The notes: a model not told the origin generated them from the letters alone. A stretch of 64,000 nucleotides of DNA from Natronoplasma sp964602715 (GCA_964602715.1 CAZRSB010000002.1:15509-79508), one strand, 5' to 3'; positions 27,316 through 35,640 are shown, counted from the stretch's first letter. Numbers and translations: made by a program.

Positions 27316-27467
27316 CTTATTAATCTATAATTATTACATAAAAGGTATAAAAGAATTGGCTTGATGTACCCCGTTGGTTTCGGTTTTACTAAACATATGT
27401 CCATATCCGATCTTTAGAGGGAGATAGACAGAAGCCCCCCTCCGTTCAGGGAGGGGGATGAATCCTC

Positions 27468-27510
27468 AGGAAAGAATTTCCTGCTCTCACTCAGCAGGTG
27501 TGCATCGTGA
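27468..27510 (+). repeat. 43-base hairpin module, copy A
   Basis: AGGAAA-GAA-TTTCCT hairpin followed by CTCACTCAGCAGGTGTGC and TCGTGA. It matches copy B (27824-27866) at 38 of 43 positions. Its first 42 bases are also in the copy at the window's right edge. Confidence 0.8.
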
Positions 27511-27823
27511 TGTCGTGATGTGTGAAAACACACCTTCTACATCTCCACTTTCACTTACCCCCTCCTTCAACCTTTAAATACCTTGAAACAGGTATGTAAA
27601 ATGGTACTTGACGGCTGGTATATCCTGCCCGAAAGTCAAGTCCTGCTTCGCTGGTAAAACAGGTCAAGAGACGCAGGAATCAGAGCTTCCTTCTTTTCTT
27701 CGGAAATCGAAGATTTCCTGTGAAGCAGGCGGGAGTTGGCCCTGAAAAGACAGGGCGTGAAGTTGACCCAACTCTCCCGAAAGGGATGTTGTCTGTTCGA
27801 GAGGGCAGATGACAGAACTCTAC

Positions 27824-27866
27824 AGGAAAGGATTTCCAGTGCTCACTCAGCAGGTGTGCTTCGTGA
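27824..27866 (+). repeat. 43-base hairpin module, copy B
   Basis: GGAAA-GGA-TTTCC hairpin then CTCACTCAGCAGGTGTGC, 356 bases after copy A. A shorter, diverged third copy (CTCACTCAACAATTATG then TCGTGA) is at 28002-28026. Another GGAAAT-CGAAG-ATTTCC hairpin is at 27702-27718. Confidence 0.75.
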
Positions 27867-28049
27867 AGCATATGATTGGGCGTATGTCCTTTCAGGCCGT
27901 GCCTGATGCAGTCCGTGACTGTGTGGACGACAGCCCTTGAGTGCTGAACCTTGTAATCCGCAGAAAGACTTAGTCTTTCGAAGTAATCGAAGCTTACTTT
28001 TCTCACTCAACAATTATGTTTCGTGATTCGAAGGAGAGACGGAATGTTC

Positions 28050-28184
28050 TCATTCCTACGAAGCTTCCTTGCATCCGCAACAACAGTGAGGATGAAGAGG
28101 ATCGAGAAGAATCGAATTCCCCACCACACCGAAGGTGCAGGCGTCTCCAGTAATGGAACGTCCTCATGGTGAACGAACTGGAAG
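28050..28184 (+). pseudogene. Possible tnpB C-terminal relic
   Basis: One frame reads ASATTVRMKRIEKNRIPHH then TEGAGVSSNGTSSW before a stop. This resembles the poorly conserved tail of IS605-family TnpB proteins, which normally runs into the GAAGCCC-hairpin end. No zinc ribbon or RuvC motif survives. The assignment rests mainly on position before the right-end hairpin. Confidence 0.35.
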
Positions 28185-28206
28185 CCCGATGCCTTTAGGC
28201 GTCGGG
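28185..28206 (+). terminator. IS605-type right-end hairpin
   Basis: CCCGATGCC-TTTA-GGCGTCGGG: nine base pairs (one T-G) and a four-base loop, preceded by GAAG and followed six bases later by GTCAC. Such hairpins mark the right end and omega-RNA 3' end of IS200/IS605 elements. Confidence 0.55.
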
Positions 28207-28364
28207 AGGAGGTCACAAGATAATTGATCTTATCTTTTTTACGGCGCTCTTTTTTAACTTTTGATTTTTTAAATACCAATAATTCTATTTAAGCTAGAAA
28301 GCTTCTTTTTTGAAGAAGGAACCTTTCTCCTTGGCTAGGAATTTAAAGAGTCACCTCTATGATA

Positions 28365-28802
28365 TCATCCTGGAAAGGTATCTTTTATATCTCCAATGCT
28401 CATCATCCTTTCATCGGGTATCTCCTGTCCTTTTACGTATACCGGTCTTTCAACTTTTTTCCTTTTCTTTTTTTTAGACTTTTTTGATTCCGTTTCGTAC
28501 CACCGCCAAATTCTAGTTACATGATCAACTCTAACATAGACTTCTTCAAGATTTACCTTTGTCCAATCTATGTAACCTATTTTTTGTTCTTTTTCGATAT
28601 CTTTTCTTGTTTCACCAGATTTTTGCGAAATAGCTTTCCAGTTGATTTTTTTTGCAGGCGCTTGGTAGACCTCTTTTAGTATTATAGTGTTTTTATCAAA
28701 ATCAACTAATTTTCCCAAAAAGGCAAGTCCGTCATCCATCACTACGAGAATGTCTTTATCATTCAAATCTTTCAATTTCTTTTCTAACAATTCATCCAAC
28801 AT
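28365..28802 (-). CDS. Sm-like (LSm) fold RNA-binding protein
   Basis: 145 residues. The segment DKDILVVMDDGLAFLGKLVDFDKNTIILKEVYQ (about 14-46) has the Sm1 pattern: a strand, a conserved Asp-Gly, G-x-L, D-x-N-x-x-L. LEEVYVRVDHVTRIWRW (about 88-104) would be Sm2. Between them is an ~40-residue insert (KKINWKAISQKSG to EQKIGYIDW). A Lys-rich patch (KKSKKKKRKKVE) and a short C-terminal arm follow. LSm proteins form rings that bind U-rich RNA; this longer variant is typical of some euryarchaea. The gene stands alone, with the element to its right-hand promoterless side. Confidence 0.7.
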   Translation of the reverse strand: MLDELLEKKLKDLNDKDILVVMDDGLAFLGKLVDFDKNTIILKEVYQAPAKKINWKAISQKSGETRKDIEKEQKIGYIDWTKVNLEEVYVRVDHVTRIWRWYETESKKSKKKKRKKVERPVYVKGQEIPDERMMSIGDIKDTFPG

Positions 28803-28902
28803 ATAATCCCTCTTAAACTATTATATCGATGTTGCGGTATATCAAATTTACTCAAGATTTTTCTATTTCAAAAATCCATTAAAATGTCTTAATCTTTCAC
28901 AC

Positions 28903-30177
28903 TTATTGATGATATGCCGCTATAGCTCCAAACGCCATTGCTTTTTCCTCTAAAACATCTATTTTCTCACTAAGGTCAAAAGCTTCTTTTTGAAATCCAA
29001 CTTGTATCAAGCTTTTAACCAATTCTAATTTGATAGAATCACTATCTGTTTTTTTCCCTTTTTTAAGAGCCTGAAGTGTTCTCTCTCTCGATTTCTTTAT
29101 TCGATTGTTTTTCATGTATATTTCAGCCAATTCCAATTCTGAAAAAATCTTTAATTGGTTATCTGCAATACTATATATGAACTCCTCTGCTTTTTCGTAT
29201 TCTTCTATTTGAGCATAGTATATCGCTATTTTTTTTGATGCCAGATCTTTTTCAAAGGAGGATTCGATATCACGATAATAATCCATGGCTTTATCGATTT
29301 CATCTCTTTTTAAATAATTCTCTACTAAGGATTCGATCGCTGAGTCCCTTATGTTTTTATTATCTATATGCCTCAAAAGCGAACCGGCCTTTCTAAAAAA
29401 ACCTTCATTAGAATATGTCTCAATGATATCAGCTAATTGAAGATTTTTTTCCTCTTGAGACTTCAGATGAGAGGTCAACTCATCCGCTTTATTTATCCTG
29501 TTCAGTATTATAGAAGCATTGACTAAACACGTTTTGATCCAAGGTATATCGTTATTCTTTTTTATATCTTCTTTTTCGACCAGCTCTATAGTTTTTTTAA
29601 AAAGATCGTCTATATCTTCTATCTCAACTTTAGCTCCTGTTTCTACGCAGAGTGCTATAGGAAATATGTCTTTGTTTTCTTCTGCTATCGTCAATGCTTT
29701 TTCGACAATGTTATTTAATTCTATTCTAGCTTTTTCTTCATAACCTGCTTCAATTTGGTCTTCAACTATATGAATCGCGGTTATCACTCTTTTTTCTTCT
29801 CTTTCTATCTCATTTACGGTATTGAACGCTAATTCGTGAATATTATCTGCAAGGTCATGAAAGTTTCTCTTACCAAATACCGATGCTAAATTTGAAAGTG
29901 TTTTGCACCTTTCTTCTAGATCATCGATCTTTTTTGCATATCTCATGGATTCTAGTCCCATCTTTTTACCTAGATAAATTCTTTTATTCTCAAACATCAT
30001 ATCGGTAATCCAAGCTAGGACCAATGATTTACTTGAGTTAGGAGAGATTGAATGTAGGATTTCAAGAGTTTCTTCAAGAGCTATACCTATTGGAACTTTA
30101 TCTTTCTTCTTAGAAAGATTTTTAGCAATTTTTTTGATTGTGATATCATCGTCTTTCAGATTTGCAAACTCATTCAT
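28903..30177 (-). CDS. Helical-repeat (TPR-like) protein of unknown function
   Basis: 424 residues, almost wholly alpha-helical with repeating helix pairs (YAQIEEYEKAEEFIYSIADN, ELELAEIYMKNNRIKKSRER and similar). It is a TPR/alpha-solenoid protein without a catalytic domain, probably a scaffold for protein contacts in the cytoplasm. It is very rich in Lys, Glu and Ile. A TATA-like GATTTAAAAG on the minus strand about 30 bases before the ATG predicts a near-leaderless transcript. It is divergent from the carboxypeptidase gene and shares the 30178-30288 intergenic region with it. Confidence 0.75.
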   Translation of the reverse strand: MNEFANLKDDDITIKKIAKNLSKKKDKVPIGIALEETLEILHSISPNSSKSLVLAWITDMMFENKRIYLGKKMGLESMRYAKKIDDLEERCKTLSNLASVFGKRNFHDLADNIHELAFNTVNEIEREEKRVITAIHIVEDQIEAGYEEKARIELNNIVEKALTIAEENKDIFPIALCVETGAKVEIEDIDDLFKKTIELVEKEDIKKNNDIPWIKTCLVNASIILNRINKADELTSHLKSQEEKNLQLADIIETYSNEGFFRKAGSLLRHIDNKNIRDSAIESLVENYLKRDEIDKAMDYYRDIESSFEKDLASKKIAIYYAQIEEYEKAEEFIYSIADNQLKIFSELELAEIYMKNNRIKKSRERTLQALKKGKKTDSDSIKLELVKSLIQVGFQKEAFDLSEKIDVLEEKAMAFGAIAAYHQ

Positions 30178-30255
30178 TGGCTTAGATTTAAGATGGTTTT
30201 TGACCCTTTTAAATCTTGTTTTCTAGATCCTACGAACTTCAGATATATGATGCAC

Positions 30256-30268
30256 AAATTTATTAAAG
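30256..30268 (+). promoter_or_regulatory. TATA box of the M32 carboxypeptidase gene
   Basis: AAATTTATTAAAG is centred 27 bases before the ATG at 30289. This supports that ATG as the true start with a leaderless mRNA, rather than the in-frame ATG at 30193. Confidence 0.65.
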
Positions 30269-30288
30269 CATTAATTTTACTTTGGACT

Positions 30289-31782
30289 ATGTCTACTTAT
30301 GAAGAAATGCTGGAGATATCCAGCCAGTTAAGAAATTTAGCTAGAGCAATTTCATTATTATCCTGGGATGAAAGAACTTATCTTCCCGAAGGAGCTTTAG
30401 AAGGTAGGTCTGAAACCAAAGCAGAACTATCCCAGATGTACCATAAAAAATTGACATCTGATAAAACAAAAAGGGTCGTGGAAGAGCTGAATAAAGAATC
30501 AGTTCAGGCCGAATTGAATGAAAAGGAGAAAGCGGCAGTAAGAGAGATGACAAGAGACTTTGAAAGGAGATACGAAGTTCCAGAAGAATTGATAAAAGAG
30601 ATGTCAAAAGTCTCTACTAAAGCACAATCTGCTTGGGAAAAAGCTAGGGAAAAATCTGATTTTGAGATGTTTTTACCTCACTTAGAGAAACAGATCGAAC
30701 TAAAGAAAAAAATGGCGGAACACATAGGTTATGAAAACGAACCTTACGATGCTTTGGTAGATGAGTATGAGCCTGGATTTACAGCAAAGAAAATCGAAAA
30801 AGTCTTTGAACCTATGAAAAAAGAATTGACTTCTATCGCTACAGAAATATTTTCGAAAGACGATCCTGGGGAGAATATCTTTGAAGGTAAGAAGTTTGAT
30901 ATAGAAACGCAGAAAAAGATCTGCAGAGAGATAGCTGACCAATTTGGGTATGATTTTGGTCATGGAAGGTTGGACAACGCAGTACATCCTTTTACTATAG
31001 GTATGGATGATGATGTGAGGATAACTAACAGATACAATGAAGATAATTTGAATTCATTGTTCAGCTTGATGCATGAAACAGGTCATGCATTGTATGAACA
31101 GGGGATACCTGAAGAATTGTATGGTCATCCTCTGGGAAAGGGGATATCCATGGGATATCATGAATCGCAGTCCAGATTATGGGAAAATTTTGTTGGTAGG
31201 AGCCCTGAATTCATCGAGTACTTATTCCCTAAACTTTGTGACCATTATCCTAGATTGGAAGATCATAGTAAAGAAGGATTCTATGAAAGAATAAACAGAG
31301 TGAAACCTACATTTATCAGAGTAGAAGCTGATGAGGTCACCTACAATTTACATATCGCATTAAGGTTTGATATCGAGCTGGCCATGTTTAGGGACAAAAT
31401 TGAGCCGGAAGAGGCAAGAACAGTCTGGGAAAACAAAATGGAGGAGTATTTGGACATAGTACCAGAAGATCCAGCAAAAGGGGTCCTTCAGGACGTGCAT
31501 TGGTCCGCAGGACAATTCGGTTACTTCCCATCCTATGCTCTAGGTAACCTATATGCTGCCCAGATATTCAATGAAATTCATGAGGAAATAGATGGACTAG
31601 GAGATAAAATTAGAGAAGGAGATTTTGATGAGTTAAGAAGATGGTTACGTCAAAATATACATCAATATGGTAGAAAGTATCGGGCTAAAGAGATCACTAA
31701 AAGACTGACAGGGGAAAGTCTTAATGAAAAATACCATATCGAATACTTAAAAGATAAATATGGAAGTATCTACAATATATAA
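30289..31782 (+). CDS. Carboxypeptidase Taq (M32 metallopeptidase)
   Basis: 497 residues from ATG 30289, the usual M32 length. An upstream in-frame ATG would add 32 residues not typical of the family and lies before the TATA box. The zinc motif HETGH is at about 262-266 (LMHETGHALYEQG), with the third ligand Glu in GYHESQSRLWENF. The family signatures DERTYLPEGA, RITNRYNEDN and IRVEADEVTYNLHI are all present. It trims C-terminal residues of peptides with broad specificity in the cytoplasm and could process peptides imported by the dpp system. It is monocistronic and divergent from the helical-repeat gene. Confidence 0.96.
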   Translation: MSTYEEMLEISSQLRNLARAISLLSWDERTYLPEGALEGRSETKAELSQMYHKKLTSDKTKRVVEELNKESVQAELNEKEKAAVREMTRDFERRYEVPEELIKEMSKVSTKAQSAWEKAREKSDFEMFLPHLEKQIELKKKMAEHIGYENEPYDALVDEYEPGFTAKKIEKVFEPMKKELTSIATEIFSKDDPGENIFEGKKFDIETQKKICREIADQFGYDFGHGRLDNAVHPFTIGMDDDVRITNRYNEDNLNSLFSLMHETGHALYEQGIPEELYGHPLGKGISMGYHESQSRLWENFVGRSPEFIEYLFPKLCDHYPRLEDHSKEGFYERINRVKPTFIRVEADEVTYNLHIALRFDIELAMFRDKIEPEEARTVWENKMEEYLDIVPEDPAKGVLQDVHWSAGQFGYFPSYALGNLYAAQIFNEIHEEIDGLGDKIREGDFDELRRWLRQNIHQYGRKYRAKEITKRLTGESLNEKYHIEYLKDKYGSIYNI

Positions 31783-31788
31783 ATAGGA

Positions 31789-32265
31789 TCAATCTGGCTT
31801 TACCATCCTTTTGCTGAGTTCCTTAAAGTGTTTCTGAATGGTTTTCTGAAACTCTTCTAAAGTATCTATTAGAAGAGGAGAGATTTTCTGTTTGATACTC
31901 TTCCAAATATATTCGATAGGATTGAGATCTGGAGAATAGGGCGGTTGAAAGACTAAGATAATGTTGAGTTGATCAGCCCTTTCCCTGGTCTTGTTTGCCC
32001 AGTTACGTTTTGGACCGCCGTCATAATCAGGTTTTAGTCTTTCAATATCAAATTCATCTTCGTTCCATTCTTCTAACCAGTTGTACCCAGTACCTTTTGT
32101 AACCCCCACTTCATCTGCAGCATCTGGAACACTTTTTCCTTCATATAGATGGCGTATGAACATCAGCTTTCGAAGGACTTTTGCTTCTAATTTTTTATCT
32201 TGAATTTTCTCATCTAGTTTCTTTTTTGATATCCACTTTTTGAGATCTTTCGTTCTCGATTTCAT
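31789..32265 (-). pseudogene. IS630-family transposase with an in-frame internal deletion
   Basis: 158 residues compared with ~330 for intact IS630 transposases. The N-terminal helix-turn-helix (GKSVPDAADEVGVTKGTGYNWLEEW in pieces, about 54-78) runs into the linker LKPDYDGGPKR. It then jumps directly to the C-terminal end LVFQPPYSPDLNPIEYIWKSIK, which carries only the last acidic residue (Glu in NPIEYIW). The first two Asp of the DDE triad are missing, so it cannot transpose. Because the frame is kept, a DNA-binding remnant could still be made. A palindrome (32267-32294) lies just before the start. No clear terminal inverted repeats were found. Confidence 0.85.
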
Positions 32266-32266
32266 A

Positions 32267-32294
32267 GAATAGATAATTAATCAATAATCTATTC
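32267..32294. promoter_or_regulatory. Palindrome upstream of the IS630 remnant
   Basis: GAATAGAT - 12 AT-rich bases - ATCTATTC, immediately before the ATG at 32265. It may be an operator or part of an element end, and it also forms a possible hairpin downstream of the MoaD-like gene. Confidence 0.4.
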
Positions 32295-32312
32295 ACAAGA
32301 TATATTTACAGA

Positions 32313-32603
32313 TCATTTTTTCTTTTGAAAGTACCACTTGTACAGTAAAGCCATGTCTTTAGGAAATAATGCTAATCTGTCCCCATCTTTTATTTTTCTT
32401 TCATGGTGTGAATACTCTCTATTCAAAAAGATATGGCTTACTTCATCCAAATCCACGCTTAAATACTTCAAAACGTCTGAGATCGTTTCTAAAGCTTTAA
32501 GATCATTTTCGTATATTTCATAAATGCCTATACTAGATTCAATTTTCTCCGTACTTTCTACATATCTCTTCAGATCCCCATACAAAATAACTTTGATTGC
32601 CAT
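32313..32603 (-). CDS. Ubiquitin-like (MoaD/ThiS-fold) protein lacking the GG tail
   Basis: 96 residues. The strand pattern is beta-grasp: IKVILYGDLKRYVES, LKALETISDVLKYLSV, VSHIFLNREYSHH, IKDGDRLALFPKDMALLY. The ...DGDRLALFP motif is as in MoaD, but the chain ends in WYFQKKK instead of Gly-Gly. It therefore cannot be thiolated or conjugated in the usual way. It lies 5 bases after a true MoaD-like gene and downstream of the aldehyde oxidoreductase. Such GG-less proteins (Mut7-C-like) occur beside tungsten oxidoreductases and may help assemble the cofactor; this is inference. Confidence 0.75.
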   Translation of the reverse strand: MAIKVILYGDLKRYVESTEKIESSIGIYEIYENDLKALETISDVLKYLSVDLDEVSHIFLNREYSHHERKIKDGDRLALFPKDMALLYKWYFQKKK

Positions 32604-32608
32604 ATTTT

Positions 32609-32887
32609 TTATCCGCCCCCAACAGAAGGAAACACAGAAATACTGTCTTCAGGTTTTAGTTCTGTATCTAATCCATCGAGATAGATTATATTCCTTCCAT
32701 CTTTTATGACAGTTATGTTCTCTTTTAATTCTTCGTTATCTCTAGATTCAAATATCACGTCTTCTAGTTCTTCGAATTCAGATACAAGCTCCTCAAGCGC
32801 TTCTTTCACATCACTTGCTTCGAATTCTAGCTCCCCAGTACCTGTCTTTTTTCTTAGGGTTGCAAACAATTTTATTTTCACAGTCAT
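32609..32887 (-). CDS. MoaD-like sulfur carrier protein
   Basis: 92 residues of the MoaD/ThiS family. The N-terminal VKIKLFATLRKKTGTGELEFE strand is visible in pieces, the middle has FEASDVKEALEELVSEFEE and EDSISVFPSVGGG is at the end. The C-terminal Gly-Gly(-Gly) would be adenylated and converted to thiocarboxylate for molybdopterin dithiolene formation. It follows the AOR gene by 23 bases on the same strand. It probably supplies sulfur for the tungstopterin cofactor of that enzyme. Confidence 0.9.
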   Translation of the reverse strand: MTVKIKLFATLRKKTGTGELEFEASDVKEALEELVSEFEELEDVIFESRDNEELKENITVIKDGRNIIYLDGLDTELKPEDSISVFPSVGGG

Positions 32888-32910
32888 GTTTAAAAAAATA
32901 AAAAAGAGTT

Positions 32911-34629
32911 TTATTTTTGTTTGAATACTTTATCTAACTCCACGTCTGATACATCGAACACTTCGTTGTGTGGCGGTAACTTTTCATCTTTCATGTAGTC
33001 TGGGAGTCTATCGTCTTCTTTAGAGAACCCTGCTTTTTGGTTGAATTCTCGTTCGGTCTCTAGTACTTTTTTACCGAATTCCATCACATCTTCTATTGAA
33101 TGATCTGTACCTAAAACTCCATTTACTGTATCTACAACACCTTCCATACCCTCATCAATGTCCATCGTAGCAAAAGCTATGAATAAGCAATAACCAGCGC
33201 TATCAATTGCCGCAGTCGCCTGCTGTAAGGTTCTAGAGAGGTCTGCTTTTTCTTTTCCCATTGGATCTACTTCGCCTCCGACTCCGAGGATCTCAGGAGC
33301 TATGGCATAACCTGCAGTATGATCAGCTCCCATAGGTGTTGTTGCGTATGTCACACCTATACCTTTGATAGCTCTCGGATCGTAAGCTGGCATAGATTGA
33401 CCTTTTACCGTTGGAACTCTGTCAACACCAAAAGCTTCAGCAGTGAATTCAGCACCGTTCGCCAATATTCTTCCTAAAGCACTCTTATCATAAATCTCGT
33501 CCATCATTTCGAGGGCTTTTTCACCGTCACCGAAATCTAATAGGCCTCCTTCCATAGCTACTGCAAGGGTATTACCCATCTCTATGGTGTCAAGGCCTAG
33601 ATCATTACATGCTCGATTCAATTCACCTATTGTGTCCAGATCGTAAATGTCGCAATTAGGTCCAAGAGCCCATATAGATTCATATTCTAAAACTCCTACT
33701 GGATCGGAACCATCTTCTTTTGTCCATATTTCTGAACATTGTATTATACAGCTTGGACTACATTTGTGAGGATTTTCTCCACCTCTTTCCTCTATCAGTT
33801 CAGCTTTTCTTTCTCCTGAGACTTCTGCTGACCGATCATCACTTCCTTCAGAGAAATTTCTTTGAGGTAGCCCACCGCTCTCATTTATTATGTTGACGAG
33901 AACTGCAGTTCCATAAGAATACAATGCCCCTTTTGGTTTGGTAATATCATGTTCAGCTAAAGCGTTGGCTAACTTCTTTTTGCCTTCTTTGAAAGTCTCT
34001 TCATCTTCTATCTCTATTTGATTTTCTTCAGGTTCTTCAGAAACGATAAATTTAAGTCCACGAGTTGCCATGACAGCTCCTAGGCCTCCTCGTCCTGAAT
34101 ATCGGGAAGACATGCCTTCGGGGTCTGTGTAAGAAATACCAGCATTAGATGCACCCAATTCAGCAGCTATACCTGCCCCTGCTATTTCTATATCCTCTCC
34201 GAATTCATACCGCAGCTCTTCATAGGCATTATAAAGTCCTTCTCCGACCCATTGTTTAGCATCGAAGATTTCCGCCTCACCATTTCCTATTTTAAGGATA
34301 TAGTACTTATCTTCTTTGGGCTTACCTTCGACTATCAATGCTTTAATACCATTTCTAGCTAAAGATCTAGCAAAAGGTGTTCCTGCATTCGATTCTTTTA
34401 TCCCGCCTGTCAAAGGAGATTTTCCTCCGGCAGATATCCTTCCGGAGTTCGGTGAACCCGTGCCGGTTACGATCCCAGGAGCTAAAATCAATTTATTTTT
34501 AGGTCCCAAAGGATGTGCTTTTGGAGGTACTTCGTCGGCGATTATCTGTGATGTTAGAGCTCTTCCACCAAGCTCTTTGTAATCCTCTGGAACTTCTTCA
34601 CTAGTGATCTTTAAATTTTTCATATCCAC
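32911..34629 (-). CDS. aor: Tungsten-dependent aldehyde ferredoxin oxidoreductase
   Basis: 572 residues from the GTG at 34629. It oxidises aldehydes to acids with ferredoxin, using a tungsten bis-pterin and a [4Fe-4S] cluster. Seen: GGRALTSQIIADEVPPKAHPLGPKNKL (in parts) and pterin loops TPFARSLARNGIKAL and GMSSRYSGRGGLGAVMA. Cluster cysteines are in HKCSPSCIIQC plus a distal Cys in AGYCLFIAF. The family usually starts ~15 residues earlier with GGxxxILRVDL. The frame upstream indeed reads ITKNILRVDMKNL, with a ribosome site (GAGGTGG, 34655-34661) before an ATT codon at 34648-34650. The true start may therefore be non-canonical. It heads an operon with two MoaD-like genes. Confidence 0.95.
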   Translation of the reverse strand: MDMKNLKITSEEVPEDYKELGGRALTSQIIADEVPPKAHPLGPKNKLILAPGIVTGTGSPNSGRISAGGKSPLTGGIKESNAGTPFARSLARNGIKALIVEGKPKEDKYYILKIGNGEAEIFDAKQWVGEGLYNAYEELRYEFGEDIEIAGAGIAAELGASNAGISYTDPEGMSSRYSGRGGLGAVMATRGLKFIVSEEPEENQIEIEDEETFKEGKKKLANALAEHDITKPKGALYSYGTAVLVNIINESGGLPQRNFSEGSDDRSAEVSGERKAELIEERGGENPHKCSPSCIIQCSEIWTKEDGSDPVGVLEYESIWALGPNCDIYDLDTIGELNRACNDLGLDTIEMGNTLAVAMEGGLLDFGDGEKALEMMDEIYDKSALGRILANGAEFTAEAFGVDRVPTVKGQSMPAYDPRAIKGIGVTYATTPMGADHTAGYAIAPEILGVGGEVDPMGKEKADLSRTLQQATAAIDSAGYCLFIAFATMDIDEGMEGVVDTVNGVLGTDHSIEDVMEFGKKVLETEREFNQKAGFSKEDDRLPDYMKDEKLPPHNEVFDVSDVELDKVFKQK

Positions 34630-34740
34630 CCTTAATATATTTTTAGTAATCTTACCACCTCTTGGCGTTATAATATTTTAATAAGTTAAATATCTTTTGG
34701 GACTATTTAATTTCTTGAATCTTATCAAAATAACTCAAAA

Positions 34741-34750
34741 ATATATATAA
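34741..34750 (+). promoter_or_regulatory. TATA box of the universal stress protein gene
   Basis: ATATATATAA is centred about 29 bases before the ATG at 34774, giving a leader of a few bases at most. Confidence 0.6.
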
Positions 34751-34773
34751 CAAGATGTCCATTACATTATTTG

Positions 34774-35613
34774 ATGTTTCCCGATAAGGTAGTTCTGGCT
34801 TATGATTTTTCTGAAGCTATGGATAATCTATTAAAGAGACTCAAAGATCTAAAAAAATTAGGGATAAGGGAAGTTTTTATCTTACATGTTTCAGATATAA
34901 CTAAGAGCGGTGCACATGGTCAAATCGGGAGGGAAAACCGCAGTGAAAAATTGAGTACTGTAAGAGCAGAGGTCAAGAAGATGGGTTTTGATAATGTAGA
35001 TAAAGATGTACTATTAGGTTTTCCTTCTGAAGAGATTCCTAAATATGCAAAAAGAAAGGATGCGATGATATTGATCGGTTCTCATGGTCGAGGAGTGATC
35101 AAAAAGGTATTTTTGGGAGGAACTGCTTATGAAGTTATAAGAAAAGCTAAAACACCAGTATTGGTCGAGAAAGTTAGGGAAAAAAACCCTCCCGAAGACA
35201 TAACCAAAAAGATTATTTTACCTACTGATTTTTCAGAAGAATCAGAAAGGTTGATAGAGTTACTTGAAAAATCACCGGTCTCTTTTAGGGAGATATTTCT
35301 ACTTTCTGTGATAGAGAGAGGAGAGACCAGGCAAGAATTGGAAGAAAGAAGAGAGAAATTAATGTCTCAACTTGAAGATCTAAAAAGGAGATTAAGATCT
35401 ACTGATAAATTTGAAGCTGTAGATTATAGTGTAGAAGAAGGAGCAGCCTCGAGAATGATCTCGTCTAATGCTAGATCTCAAGGAGCTAGTATGATCTGTA
35501 TGATAAGTAGAAAGAGAACAGGTATCAAAGAGATGTTGATAGGTACAACTGCTAAAGAAGTAACTCGATTGTCCTCAGTGCCTATACTCCTAGTGCCCGG
35601 AGAAACTTTATGA
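34774..35613 (+). CDS. Tandem universal stress protein (UspA x2)
   Basis: 279 residues with two Usp domains. The first (about 1-130) has ATP-type loop motif ILIGSHGRGVIKKVFLGGTA, the G-x2-G-x9-G(S/T) pattern. The second (about 150-279) has MICMISRKRTGIKEMLIGTTA, which keeps the final G-(T)T but lacks the canonical glycine spacing, so perhaps only the first domain binds nucleotide. Usp proteins bind ATP/AMP and modulate stress responses or transporters. A TTG just before the ATG (34771) is an unlikely alternative start. It is divergent from aor, sharing the 34630-34773 region. Confidence 0.93.
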   Translation: MFPDKVVLAYDFSEAMDNLLKRLKDLKKLGIREVFILHVSDITKSGAHGQIGRENRSEKLSTVRAEVKKMGFDNVDKDVLLGFPSEEIPKYAKRKDAMILIGSHGRGVIKKVFLGGTAYEVIRKAKTPVLVEKVREKNPPEDITKKIILPTDFSEESERLIELLEKSPVSFREIFLLSVIERGETRQELEERREKLMSQLEDLKRRLRSTDKFEAVDYSVEEGAASRMISSNARSQGASMICMISRKRTGIKEMLIGTTAKEVTRLSSVPILLVPGETL

Positions 35614-35640
35614 ACAACTATAACTTAAAAAATAGATTTT

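Larger units (their letters stand above)
27414..28216 (+). mobile_element. Hairpin-rich non-coding element, decayed IS200/IS605-like
   Basis: About 800 bases clearly richer in GC than the surroundings, with no credible gene on either strand. The left end (27414-27509) recurs at 63906-64000 with one substitution and one indel. It holds a hairpin after GAAG (stem CCCCCTCC/GGAGGGGG, 27436-27457) followed by GATGAATC. The right end is a second hairpin (28185-28206) preceded by GAAG and followed by GTCAC. GAAGCCC-hairpin ends are characteristic of the right ends/omega-RNA of TnpB-carrying IS605-type elements. Before it, a reading frame with stops (IPHHTEGAGVSSNGTSSW) resembles a TnpB tail. A 43-base module occurs twice inside. 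The rest of the gap (28217-28364) shows nothing. Confidence 0.6.

Noticed and set aside
27680..28279. Long open stretch on the minus strand inside the element (two frames joined by one stop)
   Set aside because: No start context, promoter or known domain. It is opposite a presumed TnpB relic and hairpins, and is best explained as a GC-rich shadow frame.
30193..30288. Upstream extension of the M32 carboxypeptidase
   Set aside because: The extra 32 residues do not fit the family and lie before and within the promoter (TATA at 30256-30268).
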